A stretch of 43,943 nt of DNA from Clostridiales bacterium (GTDB lineage: Bacteria > Bacillota > Clostridia > Christensenellales > Borkfalkiaceae), in NCBI GenBank assembly GCA_015055735.1, contig SVHP01000007.1, forward strand, positions 1 to 43,943, written 5' to 3'. Below, piece by piece: positions 33,704 to 40,711 of this stretch (position 1 is its first letter; each line of letters begins with the position of its first letter). The translations under genes and the position numbers were made by a program. The notes beneath the pieces were generated by a model. That model did not search any database. It had not been told where the DNA came from and saw only the letters and a program-made list of their open reading frames with translations.

Positions 33704-35800
33704 TTAATCCACTAATTTTATTCTAACACAATTATCAGCATTACTATCGCTACCAACGAAAAGGTCAAACTCTCCACAGTCTGCATAAAAACTACCGTCA
33801 GAGTGATAATATTTTAGTTTTTCTTGATCAATCAAAAAGTTCACCTTTACGCTTGAACGAGCCTTAACGAATACTCTCTTAAAATCTTTAAGTTCTCTAT
33901 TTGGTCGAACGACTTCACTAACTAGGTCGTTTATATATAATTGAACTATTTCTACGCCGTCAAAATCGCTTTCATTTTGAATTTCAATACTTAGTTCAAT
34001 ATTATCGCCCTTTTTAACATTATCGCTTTCAACTTTAAGATTTTGATACTTAAACTTGCTATACGACAAACCGTACCCGAACGGATACAAAGGCTGGTTA
34101 CAACCGTCGTCATATCGACATTGAAATCTCCACTCCGACCTATTCGGTTGATAAGGTCTACCGAGTTTCTTTTTGGCGTAATAAATAGGCAACTGCCCTT
34201 GGCTACTAGGCATAGTAACGGCAAGTTTAGCGCTAAAATTGCGTTCGCCCGAAAGTAATTTTACGATAGCGTCAGCCGTTTTATGCCCTAAATCCCAACA
34301 ATACACTAACGCCCCATAATTTATAGGACTAATAATTAAAGGTCTACCTGCAAAAACTAAACTTACGATTTTTTTATTTAAAGTCTTTAGATATTCAAAA
34401 CAATCAAGTTCTTCCTTTTTCAAACTTAAATCGTGTTTAGAACGGGCTTCGCCGTTTTCGTCACTATACTCCCCACAAGTAAAAACAACCACGTCAGCGT
34501 CTTTTACAGCGCTTTCGACTTCTTTTGCGTCGTAAGTATTACAAACGCCCACAAGGTCATAATTTGACTGCAAAAAGGCATCTTTTAGACAAAGCAAGTC
34601 GTTAACTTTGCTAGAATTTTGCCAACAACCAAGAAAATCTTTGCTTAACGCAAACTTGCCTATAATCGCTACTTTTTTATCTTTTGATAATGGTAGAACG
34701 TTATCGTTCTTCAATAGAACGGCGCTCTCTAACGCAAGTTCTTCCGATAATGAAAGATGCTCGCTTGAAAATACGCTTGATTTGTCCTTGTTGCTATATG
34801 GGTTTTCAAATAGCCCCAACTCGAATTTCTTTTCCAAAACCCTTAACACGGCTTGGTTAACGAGTTTTTCATCTACCTTACCGTCAAGAACGCTTTGTTC
34901 AAGCCCATTCGGATATGAAACTCCACCTAAATCTATATCCACACCTGCCGATATTGCCTTTTCACTGCACTCGGCAAGGTCTTTACATACCCCGTAAAAA
35001 ATCATTTCGTTTATAGAGCCTGCATCCGACACGACTATTCCGTCAAAGCCAAATTTATCACGCAAAATCTCTTTTAGATACCTTTTATTCCCCGATATAG
35101 GCATATTATTAAGGGCGTTAAAACCGGTCATAACCGAGTCAGCGCCTTCTTTTACACCTTCCCGAAAAGGTGGAAGATAGGTGTTTAACATTGTGTTTTC
35201 GTTAATTTCTACTATATCGTAATCCCTACCACCTTCAGATGCGCCGTAACCTGCGTAATGCTTTAGGGTAGCCATAACGTATTTTTCATCGTTTTGAAAC
35301 CCACGAACGAAGGCTTTTGCCATTTCACCTGTTAGATAAGGGTCTTCGCCTTGGCTTTCGGCAATTCTACCCCACCTTGGATCTCTAGATACGTCAAGCA
35401 TAGGTGCGTTCGTGTATCTAACACCACAGTCAAACGCTTCTTCAGCCGAAGCTTTGGCGCACTTTTCAACAAGTTCCGTGTCAAAACTGCAAGCGCTAGC
35501 AAGTGGTATAGGAAAAACCGTCTCAAAACCGTGAATCATGTCGCAATTTATAAATAAAGGAATATGAAGACGGGTTTGCTCAACTGCAATCTTTTGCATA
35601 TAATCAACTGCAGCGCTCATGTCTTGTGGCTGAACTATTACCGAACCACACTTACCTTCTCTAAGCATATTTATAAGGTCTAAACTGTCGGGAACACCTT
35701 TATCGTCCACGTTACAGCCAGCGCATAAAACGAGTTGCCCTATCTTTTCAGTTAACGTCATTTGAGTTAAAAGTTGTTGGGCTTTTTCTTTATTATTCAT
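33704..35800 (-). CDS. Glycoside hydrolase family 3 (beta-glucosidase/N-acetylglucosaminidase-like)
   Basis: 698 aa. The N-terminal GH3 barrel has KHYAGYG and FDGIVVSDAGSI with the nucleophile Asp. The C-terminal alpha/beta domain (about 350-570) and the terminal fibronectin-III-like domain (about 590-690, VEIVQLYINDLVSEVVRPNRELKDF) follow the BglX layout. It removes terminal beta-linked sugars from oligosaccharides. No signal peptide, so intracellular. AGGT-type ribosome site; promoter TTGAAA-N17-TATAAT. Single gene with no transporter beside it, so oligosaccharide uptake must be provided elsewhere. Confidence 0.93.
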   Translation of the reverse strand: MNNKEKAQQLLTQMTLTEKIGQLVLCAGCNVDDKGVPDSLDLINMLREGKCGSVIVQPQDMSAAVDYMQKIAVEQTRLHIPLFINCDMIHGFETVFPIPLASACSFDTELVEKCAKASAEEAFDCGVRYTNAPMLDVSRDPRWGRIAESQGEDPYLTGEMAKAFVRGFQNDEKYVMATLKHYAGYGASEGGRDYDIVEINENTMLNTYLPPFREGVKEGADSVMTGFNALNNMPISGNKRYLKEILRDKFGFDGIVVSDAGSINEMIFYGVCKDLAECSEKAISAGVDIDLGGVSYPNGLEQSVLDGKVDEKLVNQAVLRVLEKKFELGLFENPYSNKDKSSVFSSEHLSLSEELALESAVLLKNDNVLPLSKDKKVAIIGKFALSKDFLGCWQNSSKVNDLLCLKDAFLQSNYDLVGVCNTYDAKEVESAVKDADVVVFTCGEYSDENGEARSKHDLSLKKEELDCFEYLKTLNKKIVSLVFAGRPLIISPINYGALVYCWDLGHKTADAIVKLLSGERNFSAKLAVTMPSSQGQLPIYYAKKKLGRPYQPNRSEWRFQCRYDDGCNQPLYPFGYGLSYSKFKYQNLKVESDNVKKGDNIELSIEIQNESDFDGVEIVQLYINDLVSEVVRPNRELKDFKRVFVKARSSVKVNFLIDQEKLKYYHSDGSFYADCGEFDLFVGSDSNADNCVRIKLVD

Positions 35801-35844
35801 ATAATTACCTAAATTTTACACCTATTTTGTTTTTGAATATTTTT

Positions 35845-35873
35845 ATTATAACACACAACTAACTTTTTTTCAA
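35845..35873 (-). promoter_or_regulatory. Promoter of the GH3 gene
   Basis: Reverse strand TTGAAA (35868-35873), 17 bases, TATAAT (35845-35850), about 45 bases before the ATG. Confidence 0.82.
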
Positions 35874-35928
35874 TAAGTTTTAAAACATAAGATAACGATT
35901 TACTTTTTACACCCCCCTAAGCACATCA

Positions 35929-35961
35929 AAAAAGCGAAGCACTTTAAGTGTTTCGCTTTTT
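35929..35961 (-). terminator. Terminator of the small-protein operon
   Basis: AAAAAGCGAA and TTCGCTTTTT flank an inner CACTT/AAGTG stem. T runs follow on both strands, so it may act both ways. It lies 28 bases past the stop of the 58-aa ORF and upstream of the GH3 promoter. Confidence 0.85.
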
Positions 35962-35988
35962 GTTTGTCTTTCCTTCATAAAATAGCTG

Positions 35989-36165
35989 TTATTTTTTTTC
36001 AATTACTTCATATCTTGATGGTTTAAGCATATCGCCAGGAGCGCTTCTCATTTCTTGCTCGAACATCTGCGCGCCTATTCTTTCAGCATAAGCTCTGTCT
36101 GTTGTATTGCCATATTCTCTTTTCATACCATTTTTAAACCATACAACTGCAACGTATCTAGTCAT
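35989..36165 (-). CDS. Small conserved-looking protein, 58 aa, unknown function
   Basis: Not in the ORF track because it is below 60 codons. A near-perfect AAAGGAGGTG lies seven bases before the ATG. The product begins MTRYVAVVWFKNGMKREYG and ends SRYEVIEKK. It has a short beta-hairpin-like start, then a helix (DRAYAERIGAQMFEQEM) and a charged tail; no membrane segment or Cys. It starts 21 bases after the 235-aa gene and shares its operon and terminator. I do not recognise the family. The strong ribosome site argues for real, high-level translation. Confidence 0.82.
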   Translation of the reverse strand: MTRYVAVVWFKNGMKREYGNTTDRAYAERIGAQMFEQEMRSAPGDMLKPSRYEVIEKK

Positions 36166-36186
36166 ATTAACACCTCCTTTTAATTT

Positions 36187-36894
36187 TTAATCATCACTAA
36201 AGCCACTTAAAAAAGCTTTGAGTTCATTTACATTATCATACTTGCTAATTAAAGTTTCCCATAAAGAGAAGATATCCTCTTCTCCTAAAACTTCTAATAT
36301 GCTTTGACCGTTTTTATTAACGTAAGTGTGTATAGGTGCAGTTTCTAAAAAAATTTTTAATTTAATCAAATATTCTCTGTCTTTATAATTTGTTTGCTCC
36401 CAAATCTTTGGATTATTTATCCATTCAGGTTCAAAAAATTCCTTGCGATAAATTTTCTTTTCACTGAGGAGTTTTTTTAATAGTAAAACAGTATCATAAT
36501 CAAGAATTTTTTCTTGCCTTGCTACCATCTTCGCCAACTCCAAAGATTCTATGCTTTCGTCTTCAACTTGCGATATATACGCCTGAGATATTTCTTCAAT
36601 TAAAATATCCTTAAAATTCTCTTCAAGGAACGAAAATGTATTTTCTCCCAACAATCGACACGTATAACTATCTTTTGAAGTGCTTAATTTATTGTATGCT
36701 CTTTTTTTAAAATAAAATGAATTAAGTTCAGTTTCATCTCTTTCGAACTTTTTCATCATTTCCCAAATAGCAGCCGCATCTTGTGTTGCGTCCATTTCAT
36801 CTAGAGCGTCTCGTTTTTCATTGCTTTTAATACAATTTTCCTCTGTTTTAGCAACTTGTTGTGTGTTTTTCTTAAAAAAATTAAATAACCCCAT
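36187..36894 (-). CDS. Hypothetical protein, 235 aa, first gene of an XRE-controlled operon
   Basis: No family recognised. The first residues MGLFNFFKKN form a short amphipathic basic segment often seen on small Gram-positive proteins that touch the membrane. Residues 15-40 are polar linker; the rest looks helical and acidic, ending AFLSGFSDD. There is no signal peptide, zinc motif or catalytic signature. AGGAG lies seven bases before the ATG; an out-of-frame ATG seven bases upstream is not used. It is divergent from the XRE gene, under a promoter whose spacer contains a palindrome, and followed by the 58-aa gene. Confidence 0.75.
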   Translation of the reverse strand: MGLFNFFKKNTQQVAKTEENCIKSNEKRDALDEMDATQDAAAIWEMMKKFERDETELNSFYFKKRAYNKLSTSKDSYTCRLLGENTFSFLEENFKDILIEEISQAYISQVEDESIESLELAKMVARQEKILDYDTVLLLKKLLSEKKIYRKEFFEPEWINNPKIWEQTNYKDREYLIKLKIFLETAPIHTYVNKNGQSILEVLGEEDIFSLWETLISKYDNVNELKAFLSGFSDD

Positions 36895-36933
36895 CTCATT
36901 ACTCCTTTTTTATTAATTTTTACTTTTTATTAT

Positions 36934-37003
36934 ATATTAACTCATTTGAGTTTATTTGTCAAGCAATTTGGGTTATTAAATTAACTCTTTTTAGTTATAT
37001 AAT
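36934..37003. promoter_or_regulatory. Divergent promoters with two operator-like palindromes
   Basis: Leftward promoter: TTGACA (36957-36962), 17 bases, TAATAT (36934-36939). Rightward promoter: TATAAT (36998-37003) with a poor -35. Palindrome 1, AACTCA-TT-TGAGTT (36939-36952), sits inside the leftward spacer. Palindrome 2, AACTCTTTTTAGTT (36983-36996), matches it at 12 of 14 bases and touches the rightward -10. Centres are 44 bp apart, about four helical turns. This is the layout expected for a repressor that controls both its own gene and the facing operon. Confidence 0.75.
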
Positions 37004-37028
37004 AAAACAAAAGGGGTAAATTATAAAT

Positions 37029-37313
37029 ATGGAAGTTTTAGAAAAAATAGAATTACTGCGAAAAGAAAAAGGTTGGTCAATAAACTACCTTGCAATGGAA
37101 AGTGGTTTAACGCAATCAACTTTAAACAATTTATATTCAAGAAATACCGAACCTAAAATATCGACGTTAAGAGCGATTTGTGGAGCTTTTGGAATTACTC
37201 TATCCGATTTTTTTAAGGAAGAAGAAAATAATGATGAACTTACAAGAAGAGTAAAAAGTTTATCAGAAGACAATAAAAAAGCACTATTACAAATAGTAAA
37301 GAACTTAAAATAA
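37029..37313 (+). CDS. XRE-family transcriptional regulator
   Basis: 94 aa. The N-terminal HTH_3 domain (about 5-62) reads KIELLRKEKGWSINYLAMES, then LTQSTLNNLYSRN (recognition helix) and LRAICGAFGITLSDFF. The C-terminal tail (65-94) is charged and helical and may mediate dimerisation. No peptidase or sensor domain, so it is a simple Cro/CI-like repressor. It faces the 235-aa/58-aa operon and probably binds the two palindromes between them. The ribosome site AAGGGG is about 12 bases before the ATG, so expression is likely modest. Own strong terminator. Confidence 0.93.
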   Translation: MEVLEKIELLRKEKGWSINYLAMESGLTQSTLNNLYSRNTEPKISTLRAICGAFGITLSDFFKEEENNDELTRRVKSLSEDNKKALLQIVKNLK

Positions 37314-37347
37314 CTAAACACTCATCATTAGATGAGTGTTTAGTTTT
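37314..37347 (+). terminator. Intrinsic terminator of the XRE gene
   Basis: A 13-bp perfect stem CTAAACACTCATC / GATGAGTGTTTAG with loop ATTA, then TTTT, directly after the stop codon. Confidence 0.95.
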
Positions 37348-37716
37348 GGATGCAGTACAACCATTCATTGCCGTTAGGCAATATGTCGCAACAAGTTTGA
37401 TTTTGTTAACAACTATTCCCAAAAAGTGTTGCTAGTAGAAATTGTGTTGTTTCCGACTGCGACCTTTTCCCGTACCGTCGCCGTCAAATAAAGTGTGGAA
37501 AATTTTAATTTTACACAGAGCCGTTAGGCTTAAAAGTTTAGTTATAAACTTTTACTTTATTAAATATTGATTTATGGTTTATAGAGTTCACTCTAATAAA
37601 CTATAAATCTAAAGGCAAATATTTTCTGCCCCTGACAGACGCATCTACGCTATCGCTACGATGGTTTCGCTTTCGCTCAACCGAACGCAAGTTCAAGTCT
37701 TTCGCCAAGAGCAAAC
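37348..37716. other. Non-coding stretch downstream of the serine recombinase
   Basis: About 370 bases with no credible gene. It contains two GCCGTTAGGC copies exactly 150 bp apart (37370-37379, 37520-37529), a hairpin AAAAGTTTA/TAAACTTTT near 37531-37552 and a long imperfect inverted repeat at 37569-37609. A more GC-rich end follows, with a tRNA T-arm-like string (GCAAGTTCAAGTC, around 37687-37699). Composition differs from the flanks. Next to a recombinase this is a likely place for an attachment site or an integration scar. Confidence 0.5.
37569..37609. repeat. Long imperfect inverted repeat near the recombinase
   Basis: GATTTATGGTTTAT-AGAGT pairs with ACTCT-AATAAACTATAAATC around a two-base centre: about 19 pairs with one bulge and one G-U. 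No T run follows on either strand, so it is not a standard terminator. Near-palindromic DNA beside a serine recombinase could be its recombination site, but that is only inference. Confidence 0.55.
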
Positions 37717-37750
37717 AAAAAGAAAAGCACCCATTTTTATGGATGCTTTC
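37717..37750 (-). terminator. Intrinsic terminator of the recombinase gene
   Basis: Reverse strand GAAAGCATCCAT / ATGGGTGCTTTTC followed by TTTTT. The left arm overlaps the last codons of the recombinase gene and the stop codon lies in the loop. Confidence 0.82.
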
Positions 37751-39203
37751 TTTTTGGCTGAGCGTGTTGCTCAAAATTCGAACTTTCTAATTCTTCTAGC
37801 GCTATATTCTCTTCTTTTCCGTTTACGTTGTATATTATCTTTATTTTATCGTCATAAACGAATATCTTATTTATAAACGTATCAATTAGTTTTGCTTTAC
37901 CTTTTGTCGTTGAAACGTCTATTTCTTTAAAATGCAATAGTGCCATTTTGAACTCTTTAACCGATAAAATCGGCATCTTTATTTTCTCTTTTGCAAGCTC
38001 TTCTTCAAAAAGCCGTTTTTGCGCTTCTAGTTCATTTAACTTTTTCATTAGACTTTCGGAAACTGCACCTAACTGAATTGCCTTAACGATATTATCTATC
38101 TCTTTTTGTTTCTCTACTATCTGCTTTTCTAGTTTAGGAATAATAACGTTCTCTTCTTCTTGCAAGTTGTACAATAATTCAGCAAGGTAGTTTATAATCT
38201 TTTCGTCGTTGAGAAAAGCCATAGTCTTTTCTATAACGAAGTTTTCTATCTTTTCCTTACCTATCTTCTTTTTATCGCAAGCCTTTTTTCTTGCCCTGTT
38301 GCAAGCGTAATATTGATAAACTTTTTTAGTCCCACTCGTACCAGAATAAGCAGTCATCATCGCTTCGCACTTACCACAAAATAATTTGGTTGTTAATAAG
38401 TATGCGTTTTCTTCGCTTTTAGCGGCTGGCGTAAACGAATTCTTTTTTATCGTTTCTTGAGCTTTTTCAAACACGTCTTTCGAGACTATTGCAGGCATAC
38501 CATCTTCCACAAAGACACCAGAATGATTAAATTCGCCTATGTACGCTCTATTAGTAAGCATATGTCGCATACTGCTATATGCAATAGGTTTGCCGTTGCT
38601 TCTGCGTATTCCCTTTTCTTTTAAGTAATTGAATATGTGCTTTATAGTTTTACCTTCTGCACACATATTAAAAATCATTATAACAATAGGCTCTTCATCT
38701 TCGTTAATAGTATAATGCCCGTCAACTATCTTATAGCCAAAAGGAACGTTTCCACCATTCCATTTTAGTTTAAGTGCATTTTCTTTAAAACCACGCTTAA
38801 CGTTTTGAGAAAGATTAGCAGAATAATACTCCGCCATACCTTCTATCATAGACTCTAAAATTATACCTTCTGGTCCGTCCGAAATATTTTCTTTAACCGA
38901 TAAAACTCTAACATTATTCTTTTTAAGGGTGTGTTTATAAAAAGCGGCGTCGTATCTATTTCTTGCAAAACGGTCTAACTTCCAAACGAGCACGGCATCA
39001 AAAAATTTTTTATTGCTATCGGCAATGAGTCTTTGAAAATCTGGTCTATCGTCAGTCTTTGCAGAAAAAGCCCTATCAATATACTCACCGATAATTTCAA
39101 TATCATTATATTTTGCGTACTCATAACATTCACGAAGTTGCCCTTCGATACTTTCTTCACGCTGATTATCCGAACTATACCGTGCGTATATTACCGCTTT
39201 CAT
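37737..39203 (-). CDS. Large serine recombinase (resolvase/invertase-type integrase)
   Basis: 488 aa, full length. Resolvase domain (1-145): KAVIYARYSSDNQREESIEGQ with the catalytic Ser, and VWKLDRFARNRYDA. Recombinase domain (about 155-260): NVPFGYKIVDG and RRSNGKPIAYSSMRHMLTNRAYIG. Zinc-ribbon (about 275-330): KLFCGKCEAMM...YYACNRARKKACDKKK. A coiled coil (about 345-400) follows. These enzymes integrate and excise mobile elements by strand exchange at short att sites. GGAGG lies upstream; the gene begins 21 bases after the ATPase gene and may be co-transcribed. No phage or conjugation genes are visible, so the element, if any, is small or eroded. Confidence 0.94.
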   Translation of the reverse strand: MKAVIYARYSSDNQREESIEGQLRECYEYAKYNDIEIIGEYIDRAFSAKTDDRPDFQRLIADSNKKFFDAVLVWKLDRFARNRYDAAFYKHTLKKNNVRVLSVKENISDGPEGIILESMIEGMAEYYSANLSQNVKRGFKENALKLKWNGGNVPFGYKIVDGHYTINEDEEPIVIMIFNMCAEGKTIKHIFNYLKEKGIRRSNGKPIAYSSMRHMLTNRAYIGEFNHSGVFVEDGMPAIVSKDVFEKAQETIKKNSFTPAAKSEENAYLLTTKLFCGKCEAMMTAYSGTSGTKKVYQYYACNRARKKACDKKKIGKEKIENFVIEKTMAFLNDEKIINYLAELLYNLQEEENVIIPKLEKQIVEKQKEIDNIVKAIQLGAVSESLMKKLNELEAQKRLFEEELAKEKIKMPILSVKEFKMALLHFKEIDVSTTKGKAKLIDTFINKIFVYDDKIKIIYNVNGKEENIALEELESSNFEQHAQPKRKHP

Positions 39204-39224
39204 TTTAATCCTCCTTTAATTTTC

Positions 39225-40442
39225 TTAAATTTCTTCTAAAATATTATCGTTTAATAAGAAATCAAACACGTTGACCTTTTTATAGCCGTTTTCTAAATTA
39301 ACAAACGGGTCGTCGTCCATAGTTACAACAATCTTTTTATATCCATCGTCAAGTTTATAAAAAGACGAAATCTCTTGCTCTCTCTTATCGGGGTCGGTCA
39401 TTGTATAAGCAACTTGAATATAATATAAATTCTTATCATCACGAACGACAAAATCAATTTCCTTAGTGTCGTTTTTACCTATATCTACAACGTAACCACG
39501 TCTTAAAAGGTCTAAATAAACTATATTTTCAAGCGAGTGAGTAACTTCAATTTGCCTATAATTAAGCTTGCTGTTTCTAATTCCCAAGTCTGAAATATAG
39601 TACTTGTTCAATGTTTTTAAGTACGCCTTGCCTTTTATATCGTAGCGTTGCGCTTTATAAAACAAATAAGCATCGCAAACGTAATCAAGATAATCACCGA
39701 TTTTTTCGGCATTAGCTTTTGGAAAACCATTACTGCGAAGCGTCGCTGCAATTTTGCTTGCGCTAACGTAACTTCCAATACTTGAACAAAGCAGTTCAAC
39801 AACAGCGTTAAACACGTTTTCGTTACGAATATCGTGTCTTTCTACGATATCTTTACCAACAACGGTATCGCAAATCATTTTTAAGTATTCTACTTTGTTT
39901 CGGTTCTCGCTTTCTGCAAGGAGATAAGGCAAGCCACCATACATTAAATAGTTATTAAAGCAAGCCCTTTTATCGCCACCATAATATTCATAAAATTCAG
40001 CAAAAGATAACGGATAAACCTTAATTTCAATACTACGCCCACGCATTTTAGTATTGATATCTTTAGATAAAAGTTTAGAGTTTGAACCAGTAATATAAAT
40101 GTCGGTGTTATAGTCAACCTTTAACCCGTTTACTACGTCTTCAAAATTATCAACAAGCTGAATTTCATCAATAAAAATATAATATTTATCGTCTGTTTTA
40201 ATTTGCTCTGCGATAGATTTATATAGGTTATCACTATTTCTCAAATTTTCATTAAGTTTTGTTTCAAGATTTACTTTAATTATATTATCCTTATTAACAC
40301 CGATAGAAAGTAAATAGTCATAATAAATATCGAAAAGTAAAACCGACTTTCCACATCTACGAATACCCGTAATAACTTTGATAATATCCTTATCTTTATA
40401 GCTAATTAACTTATCTAAATAACCTTGTCTTTTAATATACAT
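39225..40442 (-). CDS. AAA-family ATPase with DUF4143 C-terminal domain
   Basis: 405 aa. Walker A is ITGIRRCGKSVLL near residue 28, Walker B YYIFIDEIQL near residue 93, and ITGSNSKLL follows as sensor 1. The C-terminal half (about 210-400) has the DUF4143 restriction-nuclease-like core, ending HSLENIVYLDLLRRGYVVDIG and KEIDFVVRDD. Such proteins are common and variable in number in gut bacteria; their role is not known, though links to mobile or defence DNA have been suggested. AGAAGG precedes the ATG. It has a perfect promoter and a stem-loop leader, and the recombinase gene follows by 21 bases. Confidence 0.92.
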   Translation of the reverse strand: MYIKRQGYLDKLISYKDKDIIKVITGIRRCGKSVLLFDIYYDYLLSIGVNKDNIIKVNLETKLNENLRNSDNLYKSIAEQIKTDDKYYIFIDEIQLVDNFEDVVNGLKVDYNTDIYITGSNSKLLSKDINTKMRGRSIEIKVYPLSFAEFYEYYGGDKRACFNNYLMYGGLPYLLAESENRNKVEYLKMICDTVVGKDIVERHDIRNENVFNAVVELLCSSIGSYVSASKIAATLRSNGFPKANAEKIGDYLDYVCDAYLFYKAQRYDIKGKAYLKTLNKYYISDLGIRNSKLNYRQIEVTHSLENIVYLDLLRRGYVVDIGKNDTKEIDFVVRDDKNLYYIQVAYTMTDPDKREQEISSFYKLDDGYKKIVVTMDDDPFVNLENGYKKVNVFDFLLNDNILEEI

Positions 40443-40472
40443 AAAAATTACCTTCTTTTATACAAATGCATT

Positions 40473-40509
40473 ACTTGAAAAATTATTAAAATTAAGAAGT
40501 TTTTCAAGT
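40473..40509 (-). promoter_or_regulatory. Stem-loop in the 5' leader of the ATPase-recombinase mRNA
   Basis: ACTTGAAAAA (40473-40482) and TTTTTCAAGT (40500-40509) are perfect 10-bp arms with a 17-base loop. The expected transcript starts within one or two bases of the stem, so the mRNA would begin with a hairpin. It could protect the 5' end, or the DNA could be an operator just downstream of the start site. Confidence 0.6.
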
Positions 40510-40517
40510 GCAATATT

Positions 40518-40546
40518 ATTATATCTTTCTTTTATATATTTGTCAA
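40518..40546 (-). promoter_or_regulatory. Perfect-consensus promoter of the ATPase-recombinase unit
   Basis: Reverse strand TTGACA (40541-40546), 17 bases, TATAAT (40518-40523). Confidence 0.9.
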
Positions 40547-40711
40547 TACAGTATGACGTTTTAAATTAGAAAAAGATTGTCGAAACTGCAAAAATTTTCA
40601 ATAGAAACGCATTATAAATATATAATAACATAATAAACATGACAAATTCGGTCATATTTAAAAAGAAAAACGACGGATTTTTGTTCTGTCATTTTTCTTA
40701 ATCGATTTAGT
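40547..40711. other. AT-rich intergenic stretch after the MBL-fold gene
   Basis: No ORF. A short ATGAC...GTCAT inverted repeat (around 40638-40654) is followed by no clear T run, so a terminator for the MBL-fold gene is not convincing. Confidence 0.4.

Noticed and set aside
34608-34997. 129-aa forward ORF over the GH3 gene
   Set aside because: Opposite strand of a conserved GH3 domain and without a ribosome site.
37661-37876. 71-aa forward ORF across the recombinase end
   Set aside because: Overlaps the recombinase C-terminus and its terminator, with no ribosome site.
37029-40442. Integrated prophage or conjugative element
   Set aside because: An XRE repressor and a serine recombinase are present, but no capsid, terminase, relaxase or type IV secretion gene.
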